Assembly (NCBI GenBank): GCA_040394475.1 | Contig: JBEBSD010000061.1 | Location: forward strand, 1 to 38,722 | Reading direction: 5' to 3' | DNA from: JBEBSD01 sp040394475 | GTDB lineage: Bacteria > Bacteroidota > Bacteroidia > Cytophagales > Spirosomataceae | Length of the DNA stretch: 38,722 nt | Shown here: piece after piece, positions 17,147-25,621 of the stretch | How positions within the stretch are numbered: the stretch's first letter is position 1 | Layout: each line of letters starts with the position of its first letter | Translations under genes and position numbers: made by a program | Notes under the pieces: generated by a model | Database searches by the model: none | What the model saw: the letters and a program-made list of their open reading frames with translations, nothing else | Told to the model about the DNA's origin: nothing

Positions 17147-17725
17147 ATGACGGCGGCAAAAACCGAAGATATTACCTTATGGCAAAAATTATGCGATGGT
17201 AATGTAGCGGCTTTTGAACAAATCATGAACGGGTATTATCGCCAGCTTTTCCGCTATGGCATCCGCATCCTGCCCGACGAAGAGATCGTACGGGATTGTC
17301 TGCAGGATGTTTTTATCGATATCTGGATACGGAGACCCGCGCTTCAAAGCGTAAATTCCGTTAATTTCTATCTCATTAAAGCCGTCAGGAACCGTTTACT
17401 GCTTGCCAGGAGAAAGGACAGGAGCGTAGCTTTTCCTGACAACTGGACCGAAAAGGCTGCTTTTATCAGCGAGATCACCATTGAAAGCGAACTGATCCTG
17501 GAGGAGGAGCAACGTCTGCACGCAACAAAACTGGAAACCCTGCTCAACAGCTTACCTCCACGACAAAAAGAGATTATCCATCTTAAATTTTTCGAGGAAC
17601 TCAGTTCAGATGAAATTGCCGAAATTATGTCCCTTAACCGGCAGTCCGTGTATAACCTCCTGCATGAAACCCTTCGGAAACTCCGGAGCTTGTGGCTGGT
17701 CACCCTTTCACTCTTTACCATCTAA
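17147..17725 (+). CDS. ECF-type RNA polymerase sigma factor (second locus)
   Basis: This 192-aa sigma factor has region 2 (about residues 20-85, with A-F-E-Q-I-M-N-G-Y-Y and V-R-D-C-L-Q-D-V-F-I-D-I-W) and region 4 (about 130-185, with L-P-P-R-Q-K-E-I-I-H-L-K-F and S-S-D-E-I-A-E-I-M). It opens the plus-strand cascade, 69 bp before its FecR partner. It is clearly diverged from the factor at 12525-13142, so the two loci should respond to different signals. Confidence 0.95.
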   Translation: MTAAKTEDITLWQKLCDGNVAAFEQIMNGYYRQLFRYGIRILPDEEIVRDCLQDVFIDIWIRRPALQSVNSVNFYLIKAVRNRLLLARRKDRSVAFPDNWTEKAAFISEITIESELILEEEQRLHATKLETLLNSLPPRQKEIIHLKFFEELSSDEIAEIMSLNRQSVYNLLHETLRKLRSLWLVTLSLFTI

Positions 17726-17794
17726 AAAAAAAGAAACAATTTTTCAGTAGATAAGTACATTTCCTGAAACTATTAGTCAGAATAGCATCAGGAA

Positions 17795-18892
17795 ATGAAA
17801 ACATATCAACATTACAGCCCTGAAGAACTGGCACTTGACGGATCGTTCAGACGATGGATCCTCCACGGGAACGAAACGGACAGCGCATTCTGGCAGGATT
17901 GGCTCCTTAAAAATCCGGACAAACAGGGAGAAGTTGCCACAGCAAGGCAATTGGTCATCGCCATGCGCCAGACTCCTTTCAGGGATATCAGCGATGCGCA
18001 GGTCAGCCGGGATATCACCCGGGTGCTGGAAACCGTTGTCACCCGTGTAGAAGCGCCTCCCGGGAATCGCCGGCATTTCATTTTCCCTGTGAGCACCTGG
18101 AAAGTGGCTGCAATACTGGTTCTGATAAGCAGCGCCGGTTGGTGGATAGGCCGGCACGGGTTCAAAGAGATCCTGTCCGGTCATCCTCAGGAAACACTTT
18201 CCGCCACGGACGAAACCCGGAAGGATTTTATCAACAGCACCAGCATTACCCAAAAATTTGCGCTGCCCGATCACAGCACGGTTACGCTTGCTCCCGGAAC
18301 CACCCTTGGCTACCTGGAAAACGCGGCAGGTGAACGCATCACCGAACTGGATGGGGACGCCTTTTTCGAAGTACGCCCTGATCCCCGCCGCCCGTTCCTG
18401 GTATTCAACAACAATGTGATCACCAAAGTGCTGGGCACCAGCTTCCGGATCCGATCCTGGGCCGGCAGCAATGCTGTTCAGGTAACGGTACATACCGGAA
18501 AAGTTTCGGTTTTTTCAAGAAAAGAATGGGATGCCGGTAAAACAACCCCTTCCAGCGGCTTGATCCTTACCGCCAATCAGGGCGCAGACTTCGTCGCCGC
18601 GAATGGTACGTTCCATAAATACGTGGTCCGGAACCCGCTGAAAGTACAGCCTGTACCGGAACAGCAATTCGAATTCAGCTCCACACCGGTAGTGGAAATC
18701 TTTGACCTGATTGAAAAGACCTATGGCATCGAGCTCGTCTATGACCGGCAGCTCCTTCAGGATTGCGCGCTCACGGCTTCTCTGAGTGACGAACCCTTGC
18801 TGGAGAAAATCCAATTGATTTGTCAGGGTATCAATGCGACCTACCAGGAAACCGATGCCCGCATTGTTATCCACTCAAAAGGGTGTCATTAA
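17795..18892 (+). CDS. FecR-family anti-sigma factor (second locus)
   Basis: This 365-aa protein has a cytosolic sigma-binding domain (about 1-85), one membrane helix (about 102-119, W-K-V-A-A-I-L-V-L-I-S-S-A), a FecR domain (about 148-245, with L-P-D-H-S-T-V-T-L-A-P-G-T-T-L and D-G-D-A-F-F-E-V-R), and a DUF4974-type C-terminus (about 288-360, with V-V-E-I-F-D-L-I-E-K-T-Y-G-I). The architecture equals that of the first locus. It should sequester the upstream ECF factor and sense the loaded state of the downstream SusC through the latter's STN domain. Confidence 0.95.
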   Translation: MKTYQHYSPEELALDGSFRRWILHGNETDSAFWQDWLLKNPDKQGEVATARQLVIAMRQTPFRDISDAQVSRDITRVLETVVTRVEAPPGNRRHFIFPVSTWKVAAILVLISSAGWWIGRHGFKEILSGHPQETLSATDETRKDFINSTSITQKFALPDHSTVTLAPGTTLGYLENAAGERITELDGDAFFEVRPDPRRPFLVFNNNVITKVLGTSFRIRSWAGSNAVQVTVHTGKVSVFSRKEWDAGKTTPSSGLILTANQGADFVAANGTFHKYVVRNPLKVQPVPEQQFEFSSTPVVEIFDLIEKTYGIELVYDRQLLQDCALTASLSDEPLLEKIQLICQGINATYQETDARIVIHSKGCH

Positions 18893-18973
18893 TGTAAAAT
18901 AACCTGCTATTCTCTACTCCTAACCGCCATTTGCCGATGAATAAAAAAATCTATTAATCCATCCATCATAAAA

Positions 18974-19006
18974 AAAGCCAAACGTGCTGGTACCACGTCC
19001 GGCTTT
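18974..19006. terminator. Hairpin upstream of second susC
   Basis: Outer arms AAAGCC (18974-18979) and GGCTTT (19001-19006) enclose inner arms ACGTG and CACGT. It lies between the FecR stop and the SusC start and could attenuate or process the transcript. The T run is short on the plus strand; an A run before it gives a longer T tail on the minus strand. Confidence 0.5.
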
Positions 19007-19093
19007 ATCCCCCGTCGGCAGATAATTCATTTGCCGGACAGGTCGGTTTTTGCCAAAAGTCTGTTAATCCATTCACAAAAACGATTCAAATAT

Positions 19094-22000
19094 ATGAATT
19101 CTAAGCAATTAATACTCTTCAAGATCATGAGAGTGTCATTTCTCCCCTTATGTTTATTGCTGACGGGTATAGCATTCGCCGGAGGGAATCTGGCAAGCGG
19201 ACAGCAGTTACTGGATAGGAAAATCAGCATAGAAGTCACGGATGCTCCCTATCACCAGGCCCTGGAGCAGCTCAGAAAATCAGCGGGATTTAAGTTCCTG
19301 TACAATTCGCAGGTCTTTTCGCCCCATACACGGTTGACGATCCGGGCCAGCCGGGAACCGCTTTCATCGATACTGGACCGGGTGCTGGCCGCGCATCACA
19401 TTACCTATGTGCTGCGCGGCCGCCAGATTATCCTCTCCCGCAAGCAGCTGCCTTCCGGGAGCACCGGAAAGCCTGCGACAAAAACCCTGTCCCTGTACGA
19501 ACGGACCCTTACCGGGCAGGTACGGTCGGCAGACGACAACCAATCGCTGCCGGGTGTGAACGTGCTCGTCAAGGGCACCACACAGGGGACCATTACAGAC
19601 GCAGACGGGCAGTTTCAGCTCAATATACCGGAAAAAGATGCCGTCCTGGTCTTTAGCTATGTGGGATATGAAAGCAAGGAAATAAAGATCGGCGATACGC
19701 AAAGTGAACTGTACATCGATCTCCAGGCCGGCACCAGGTCCCTGACCGAAGTCGTGGTGGTCGGGTACGGCAGCATCAGGAAAAGTGATCTTACCGGATC
19801 GGTGTCATCGGTAACTTCGGAACAGTTGAGAAAAATGCCCATGACCACGATCGATCAGGGGCTCCAGGGAAGGGCCGCAGGTGTTCAGGTGACCCAAACG
19901 GACGCAGCGCCCGGCGGTACCGTATCGATCCGGATCCGGGGAGGCACCTCGATCAATAACAGCAACGAGCCCCTTTATGTGGTTGACGGCTTTCCGCTGA
20001 CTTCTATAAAATCATTGAACCCAAATGATATCGAGTCCATGGAAATCCTTAAAGATGCGTCAGCTACCGCCATTTATGGATCGAGAGGAGCCAATGGGGT
20101 AGTGATTATTTCCACCAGGCAGGCCAAAAGCGGGCAGTCGCAAATCAACTTCGACTATTATACCGGAATCCAGCACCTTACGTACAAGATTCCCCTGCTC
20201 AACACCGCCCAGTTTGTGGACCTTGCCAATGAAGCTTTTGCCCTGAGGAATCTCAGCCTCCCGTTCCCGGAACCCGACGCGGTAGCGGTTGATACCGACT
20301 GGCAGGACGCCATTTACCGCCCGGCCCCTATTTCCAATTATCAGCTGTCGTTTATGAAGGGGAATGAGCATACCAGGTTTACGATCACCGGAAATTACTT
20401 CAACCAGGACGGGATTATCGTCAATTCCAACTTTAAACGGTTCTCTACCCGGTTTAACCTGGAAAGCAACATCAACGACAAGTTCACGATGGGATCCAAC
20501 CTTCAGATCAGCTATATCAGAAACAATGCCGTTCTGGTCAACAGCGGCGGAACCGGTAGTTCGGGGGTAGTACATGCCGCGCTAACCTCGGGACCCTACG
20601 TGCCGATTTTTGACGACGAAGGGAATTACTTTGTGGACTGGCAGCAGATCGGGCCCGTCTTCAGGCGGGACAATGCCGTATCGCTCGCAAAAGAAACGAC
20701 GAACCGGACCCATACCGGAAGAATGCTGGGAAATCTGTTCGCGAAATACGAAATCTTGCCGGGTCTGACGGCAAAAGTATCGTTTGGCGCCGATTTACAA
20801 TACAGCAAGCGCAATCAGTATATTCCCAGGACCACCTACCGGGGTTATTTCCAGGACGGCATCGGAGAAGTGACCACCGGAGCTTCCATTAACTGGCTGA
20901 ATGAGAACACGCTTACCTACATTAAAATGATCGGCAGACATGACTTTAATATAGTAGCCGGCTATACGATGCAGGAGGAAAACGCAGAAAACGCAACCGC
21001 CAAAGGCAAGGGCTTTGTAAATGACATTCTGGGATACAATGACCTGGGAGCGGCCAGCACGGTATTGCCTGCCGCTACGTCCGGCAATAAATGGTCCCTT
21101 CAGTCGTACCTGGCCCGGATTAATTATATCTACAATAACAAATACCTGATCACGCTGTCGATGAGAGCCGATGGTTCTTCCCGTTTCGGTGACAACAACA
21201 AGTGGGGATACTTCCCTTCCGGAGCGGTGGCATGGAAAGTGATCGAAGAAGATTTTATCCGCCAGTCCAACCTGTTTGATGACCTCAAGCTCCGGGCCAG
21301 CTATGGAATAACCGGCTACCAGGAAATCCCGCTTTACCGCTCGCAGGCCTCGCTTGCCAACACTTCCTATGTTTTCGGCGATAATCTCGCTATCGGATTT
21401 GCTCCCAACAGGATCCCGAATCCTGACCTGAAATGGGAACGAACCGGTCAGTTTGACATCGGAACGGATATGGCGTTTTTTCAGAGCCGCCTGCGTTTCA
21501 CGGCGGACTATTACTACAAGCGGACCAAAGATCTTCTTTTTGAAGTGCAGATTCCCTGGAGCTCGGGATTTGCCACTTCCTATCAGAATATCGGAAGTAC
21601 CGAGAATCGCGGCGTAGAATTATCGCTGAGTGCCGATATTTTCACGGGCGACTTTAAATGGACGGCCGATCTGAACTATTCCCAAAACCGCAACAAAGTC
21701 CTGGATCTCGGAGATGCCGAAGAAATCATGGGCCCTGCAGCCGGAAACGGCTTCTACTCGCCGGGAAGCGGAATCATTATCAGGCGGGGCAGCCCCGTGA
21801 ATTCCTTTTATGGCTATGTCGGCGACGGCCTGTTCCGCACCCAGGCCGACCTTGTGGAAGGACCGGAACACCGCTATATGGAACTGGGAGACCTGCGTTT
21901 CAAGGATGTCAACCAGGACGGCAGCATCACGCCGGCCGACCGCGCGATCATAGGAAATGCGCAGCCGAAATTCATCTATGGTTTCAGCAATAATTTTTCG

Positions 22001-22456
22001 TACCGGAACTTCGATCTCAACATCTTTCTCCAGGGCGTTTACGGCAACAATGTGCTGAATCTCTACCGGGTTTATGAATTGGAATCGATGCGGGGCACCC
22101 ATAATAACCACGCCCGCGCCCTTGACCGGTGGAGTCCCGAAAACCCCGATGCCTACATGCCCAAAGCAGACCAGCGCGGCCAGGAGCAGTTCATCAGTTC
22201 CAGGGCCATAGAAGACGGCTCGTTTCTCCGCCTGCGCAATGTGGTGCTGGGCTACAATCTTCCGGCCGGAAAATGGAAAGGAATCCGCAGCCTCAGAGTC
22301 TACCTGAGCGGACAAAACCTGTTTACCGTGACCAATTATACAGGTTACGATCCGGAAGTAAATTCACATGGACAGCACCCGATCAATCAGGGTATCGACT
22401 ATGGGGCGTATCCGAAAGCGAAAACCTACATGATAGGCCTGAATATAGGATTATAA
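19094..22456 (+). CDS. SusC/RagA-family TonB-linked transporter (second locus)
   Basis: With the start at 19094 the product is 1120 aa; the frame is open to 19031, but the 21 extra residues precede the true signal peptide. Domains in order: signal peptide (to about residue 38), STN domain (about 42-115), carboxypeptidase-regulatory-like domain (about 137-215), plug with V-V-V-G-Y-G and the SusC signature L-K-D-A-S-A-T-A-I-Y-G-S-R-G-A-N-G-V, and the barrel. The presence of the STN domain ties it to the upstream FecR/ECF pair. It is followed 44 bp later by its SusD partner. Same architecture as the first SusC but well diverged, so the substrate is probably different. Confidence 0.95.
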   Translation: MNSKQLILFKIMRVSFLPLCLLLTGIAFAGGNLASGQQLLDRKISIEVTDAPYHQALEQLRKSAGFKFLYNSQVFSPHTRLTIRASREPLSSILDRVLAAHHITYVLRGRQIILSRKQLPSGSTGKPATKTLSLYERTLTGQVRSADDNQSLPGVNVLVKGTTQGTITDADGQFQLNIPEKDAVLVFSYVGYESKEIKIGDTQSELYIDLQAGTRSLTEVVVVGYGSIRKSDLTGSVSSVTSEQLRKMPMTTIDQGLQGRAAGVQVTQTDAAPGGTVSIRIRGGTSINNSNEPLYVVDGFPLTSIKSLNPNDIESMEILKDASATAIYGSRGANGVVIISTRQAKSGQSQINFDYYTGIQHLTYKIPLLNTAQFVDLANEAFALRNLSLPFPEPDAVAVDTDWQDAIYRPAPISNYQLSFMKGNEHTRFTITGNYFNQDGIIVNSNFKRFSTRFNLESNINDKFTMGSNLQISYIRNNAVLVNSGGTGSSGVVHAALTSGPYVPIFDDEGNYFVDWQQIGPVFRRDNAVSLAKETTNRTHTGRMLGNLFAKYEILPGLTAKVSFGADLQYSKRNQYIPRTTYRGYFQDGIGEVTTGASINWLNENTLTYIKMIGRHDFNIVAGYTMQEENAENATAKGKGFVNDILGYNDLGAASTVLPAATSGNKWSLQSYLARINYIYNNKYLITLSMRADGSSRFGDNNKWGYFPSGAVAWKVIEEDFIRQSNLFDDLKLRASYGITGYQEIPLYRSQASLANTSYVFGDNLAIGFAPNRIPNPDLKWERTGQFDIGTDMAFFQSRLRFTADYYYKRTKDLLFEVQIPWSSGFATSYQNIGSTENRGVELSLSADIFTGDFKWTADLNYSQNRNKVLDLGDAEEIMGPAAGNGFYSPGSGIIIRRGSPVNSFYGYVGDGLFRTQADLVEGPEHRYMELGDLRFKDVNQDGSITPADRAIIGNAQPKFIYGFSNNFSYRNFDLNIFLQGVYGNNVLNLYRVYELESMRGTHNNHARALDRWSPENPDAYMPKADQRGQEQFISSRAIEDGSFLRLRNVVLGYNLPAGKWKGIRSLRVYLSGQNLFTVTNYTGYDPEVNSHGQHPINQGIDYGAYPKAKTYMIGLNIGL

Positions 22457-22500
22457 CGGACTTCAACGCTATTTTCAACCTGGAAAAATCAGTAAAGACA

Positions 22501-23883
22501 ATGAAATTCAAGACCCAATTCCTACTGCTTACCGCGCTGTTAGTGAGCGCATGTGATTTTCTTACGGAAACGCCCCGGGACTTCCTTTCTCCTGCCAACT
22601 TCTATCAAACGGAAAAGGATGCCGTTGCCGGCGTTGATGCTATCTACAGTACCTTACAGGCTTCCTGGATTCTTGCCGAACTTGCATCCGATCTCCTGAA
22701 TGAAGGCGCAGCCCCCCGGACAGAAAACCTGGAGCTGCAAACCTTCACCTTCAGCAGCGCCAATGGCTATTTCGCCAATTTCTGGCAAAATTGCTACGTG
22801 GGGATCAACCGGGCCAATACCGCTCTTGGCAGAATTCCGTCCATTGAAATGAACGAAGAGCGCAAAGCCCGGTTACTTGCAGAAGCTGTTTTCTTACGGT
22901 CGCTCCATTACTTCGACCTGGTAAAAGTGTTCGGCGATGTCCCCTTAATCATCACGGAAACCACGGGTCTGGAGGGTCTGACGATAGCGCGGACCCCCAA
23001 AGCCGAAATCTACAAACAACTGATAGACGACCTTGAGGGAACCTACAACCAGCTGCCCCTTACCTACGCCGCAGCAGAAACCGGAAGAGTGACGAAGGGA
23101 GCTGCTCTGGCCTTTCTGGCACGGGTATACCTCTTTAATGAACAGTTCGACAAAGCCGCCGAACACGCCCGGACGGTGACCACACTGGGTTACAGGCTGC
23201 TGGACAACTATGCGGACATCTGGCCTTCTGAAAAGGAAAACGGCCCGGAACATATTTTTTCCATCCAGTACAAAGCCGGTGTGCGCGGAAGCGGCTTCAA
23301 CGAGACCTTCGGCGTGCGGGGAGGCAAAGCGCCCATTACCGGGGGAAGCGGCGCCTTTGTGAAGAAGACTTTTTATGATTCTTTTGAGAGCGGGGACATC
23401 CGGAGGGATATCAGTATAAAGACCTCCTATACCTTCCCCGATGGCTCCGTCCAGACCTTTGAACCCCATGTGTGGAAATACTTCAACCCTAACGGTATTA
23501 CCCCAAGCAATACCGATACGAACTGGCCGGTAATCCGCTATCCCGAGGTGCTGCTGACACTTGCCGAAGCATTGAATGAGGTCAACAACGGTCCCGATGC
23601 AGAAGCCTATCACAGCATCAACCAGGTCAGGAACCGGGCCATGCTTCCGGACCTTCCGGGCAACCTTACCCGGCAGGAATTCAGGGACGCCATTCTGCGC
23701 GAAAGAGGCTGGGAATTGTGTTTTGAAGGACACCGCCGCTACGATCTCGTCCGGATGAATAAACTCAGTGAAGCAATGGCTGCAGCAGGTGTGACGGTTA
23801 AAATGCCGCAGCATGCTTTTTTCCCGATACCGCTCCGGGAAATGGACGTCAACAGTAAGCTGGAACAGAATGAAGGTTATTGA
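22501..23883 (+). CDS. SusD/RagB-family outer-membrane lipoprotein (second locus)
   Basis: The 460-aa product starts at 22501, where a lipoprotein signal with lipobox L-V-S-A-C (Cys18) begins; the open frame extends upstream into susC but that part is a frame shadow. The mature N-terminus has L-T-E-T-P-R-D-F, and the C-terminus has Y-P-E-V-L-L-T-L-A-E-A-L-N, Q-V-R-N-R-A and F-E-G-H-R-R-Y-D-L-V-R-M, the RagB/SusD signatures. It is at the short end of the family range. It works with the SusC just upstream as a lid-barrel complex. Confidence 0.95.
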   Translation: MKFKTQFLLLTALLVSACDFLTETPRDFLSPANFYQTEKDAVAGVDAIYSTLQASWILAELASDLLNEGAAPRTENLELQTFTFSSANGYFANFWQNCYVGINRANTALGRIPSIEMNEERKARLLAEAVFLRSLHYFDLVKVFGDVPLIITETTGLEGLTIARTPKAEIYKQLIDDLEGTYNQLPLTYAAAETGRVTKGAALAFLARVYLFNEQFDKAAEHARTVTTLGYRLLDNYADIWPSEKENGPEHIFSIQYKAGVRGSGFNETFGVRGGKAPITGGSGAFVKKTFYDSFESGDIRRDISIKTSYTFPDGSVQTFEPHVWKYFNPNGITPSNTDTNWPVIRYPEVLLTLAEALNEVNNGPDAEAYHSINQVRNRAMLPDLPGNLTRQEFRDAILRERGWELCFEGHRRYDLVRMNKLSEAMAAAGVTVKMPQHAFFPIPLREMDVNSKLEQNEGY

Positions 23884-23922
23884 CCAATTTCAACCGATAC
23901 AATCACTACTAAATAAAGCATT

Positions 23923-25299
23923 ATGAAACGCCGGAATTTTCTTTTCAAAAGTGGAGCAGGACTATTAGTGACGTCTGTCTGGACGAAGCCTCATCCCATC
24001 AGTTCGCTCAAACTGGCACAGGTTCACGAAATGGCGCGCGACATCGACGTTGCGGGCGAATACGACGTGATCGTAGCAGGTGCCGGACCCGCAGGCGTCT
24101 CAGCGGCCATCGAGGCCGGGAGAAGCGGCGCCAAAACGCTCCTCATCGAAACCCACGGATGCCTGGGAGGCGTATGGACCGCCGGGTACCTCACCTGGAT
24201 ACTTGATAACAAAAACAAATCAGGGCTGCTGGTGGAGATCATGAATACGCTTCGCGCAATGCCTACCGCCGCCACCGTCCCCACCGGCGACACTTTTTCC
24301 TTTGATGCGGAAGATATGAAGTGGCTGCTGGAAGACCTTTGCCTGAAAGCAAATGTCGATATCCAATACTTCACCCGGGTAGTGGCTACCCAACGGGAAA
24401 ATCGCAGGCTGACGCATATCCTGACAGAATCAAAATCCGGGCGACAGGCCTGGAAAGGCAAGATTTTCGTGGACTGCACCGGCGATGGCGACCTGGCCGC
24501 CCAGGCAGGCTGCGGATTCGACTATGGCGACAGCGCCGGACAGGGACAACCTATGAGCCTCCTTTGCATGGTCGCGGGCGTACAATATGACGAGATCAGG
24601 GATCTTGTCCGGGACGAAACGGACAGTAAAACAGGATCCCCATCAAAGAAACGGCTGGAAAACGAGATTATCCGCGCCGGCGTATCGCCTTCCTATACCC
24701 GGCCGGGACTTTACCCCATCCGCGAAAACCTGTTTATGCTCATGACGCACCATGTCTACGGTTACAAGGGAACGGATGCCAAACAAGTGACGGAAGCCAC
24801 GCTGAAAGGGAGAATTGAGCTCCATCAGATTATAAACGGGCTGCGATCACTGGGGGGCGTCTGGAAAGACATCAAGCTGGTAGCGACGGGTCAGCAGATA
24901 GGAGTCCGGGAAAGCCGGCGTATCAGGGGGCTGTATACCGTCAGCTTCAAGGATCTCCAGGCAGGCATAAGGCATGAAGATGCGGTTTGCAGGGTCACAT
25001 TTGGTGTAGACGTACATTCTGTGAAAAAAGAGCACGAAAAAACGGAAACGTACAACAGGGGAATAAAGAGTCAAAGTTACGACATTCCGATCAGGGCCCT
25101 GATTGCAAAAGATGTCGACGGGCTCCTCATGGCCGGGCGTTGCATCAGCGGTGATTTTATCGCACATTCGAGCTACAGGGTCACCGGGAATGCCGTGGCC
25201 ATGGGGCAGGCTGCCGGTCGTGTAGCCGCGCGCGCGTCGCTGGCCGGAAAACTTCCGCAGGACGTCCCGTGGAAAGACGTGAACTGGCAGGTGGAATAA
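23923..25299 (+). CDS. Tat-exported FAD-dependent oxidoreductase
   Basis: This 458-aa protein belongs to the FAD_oxidored family (PF12831). It has a twin-arginine signal (K-R-R-N-F-L at residues 2-7, then a hydrophobic run), so it is folded with FAD in the cytosol and exported to the periplasm. The dinucleotide-binding motif G-A-G-P-A-G-V-S-A-A lies near residue 52, followed by G-C-L-G-G-V-W-T, a family hallmark. The C-terminal FAD contact reads M-A-G-R-C-I-S-G-D and G-N-A-V-A-M-G-Q-A-A-G. It is the last gene of the second SusC/D locus, 39 bp behind susD, so it probably oxidises the imported substrate or a product of it. The substrate is unknown. Confidence 0.9.
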   Translation: MKRRNFLFKSGAGLLVTSVWTKPHPISSLKLAQVHEMARDIDVAGEYDVIVAGAGPAGVSAAIEAGRSGAKTLLIETHGCLGGVWTAGYLTWILDNKNKSGLLVEIMNTLRAMPTAATVPTGDTFSFDAEDMKWLLEDLCLKANVDIQYFTRVVATQRENRRLTHILTESKSGRQAWKGKIFVDCTGDGDLAAQAGCGFDYGDSAGQGQPMSLLCMVAGVQYDEIRDLVRDETDSKTGSPSKKRLENEIIRAGVSPSYTRPGLYPIRENLFMLMTHHVYGYKGTDAKQVTEATLKGRIELHQIINGLRSLGGVWKDIKLVATGQQIGVRESRRIRGLYTVSFKDLQAGIRHEDAVCRVTFGVDVHSVKKEHEKTETYNRGIKSQSYDIPIRALIAKDVDGLLMAGRCISGDFIAHSSYRVTGNAVAMGQAAGRVAARASLAGKLPQDVPWKDVNWQVE

Positions 25300-25311
25300 G
25301 GATCCGCAAAC

Positions 25312-25342
25312 AGCGGCGGCCGGCCTGTGTCCGCCCGCCGCT
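25312..25342. terminator. GC-rich hairpin after the oxidoreductase gene
   Basis: Arms AGCGGCGG (25312-25319) and CCGCCGCT (25335-25342) form a perfect 8-bp stem 12 bp beyond the stop codon. It lacks a T tract, so it is only a possible terminator. The rest of 25343-25621 holds no gene that I can see, apart from the palindrome annotated next. Confidence 0.45.
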
Positions 25343-25467
25343 ATCGTTATGAAGTTTAACGGTTACCATTTCTGGTATACACACCCTCCTCCTCCCGCTA
25401 CGACCCTCCGGCCGCCTTACCGTTCACGAAATTTCCCGGTTTCCATCTCATCAAAATCCTGGAACTC

Positions 25468-25481
25468 TCGTAAATTTACGA
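25468..25481. promoter_or_regulatory. 14-bp palindrome upstream of the caspase-hydrolase operon
   Basis: TCGTAAATTTACGA is a perfect palindrome about 140 bp before the operon start. Its TAAATTTA core is close to the Bacteroidota minus-7 consensus (TAnnTTTG), so it may be a promoter element, an operator, or both. Confidence 0.4.
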
Positions 25482-25621
25482 AGTAACAGTGCTATACTTA
25501 CCTGTACAGAGAATTGCTTTGGAATACGTCCGGAGTCGCTGCCATTCAGCTACTCCGGGATCCGGTTGCCCCGTTAGTGCTCAACGTTTTTCGTTCAACT
25601 TAACGCTTTTCCCCTGCCAGC

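Noticed and set aside
17777..18493. 238-codon open frame on the minus strand inside fecR
   Set aside because: It is antisense to the FecR gene; composition and lack of motifs mark it as a shadow.
21620..22315. 231-codon open frame on the minus strand inside susC
   Set aside because: It is antisense to a clear SusC barrel and has no domain; a frame shadow of GC-rich coding sequence.
22129..22500. Upstream extension of the second SusD reading frame
   Set aside because: This part overlaps susC in another frame; the lipoprotein signal at 22501 marks the true start.
22945..23814. 289-codon open frame on the minus strand inside susD
   Set aside because: It is antisense to a well-supported SusD gene, with no recognisable motif.
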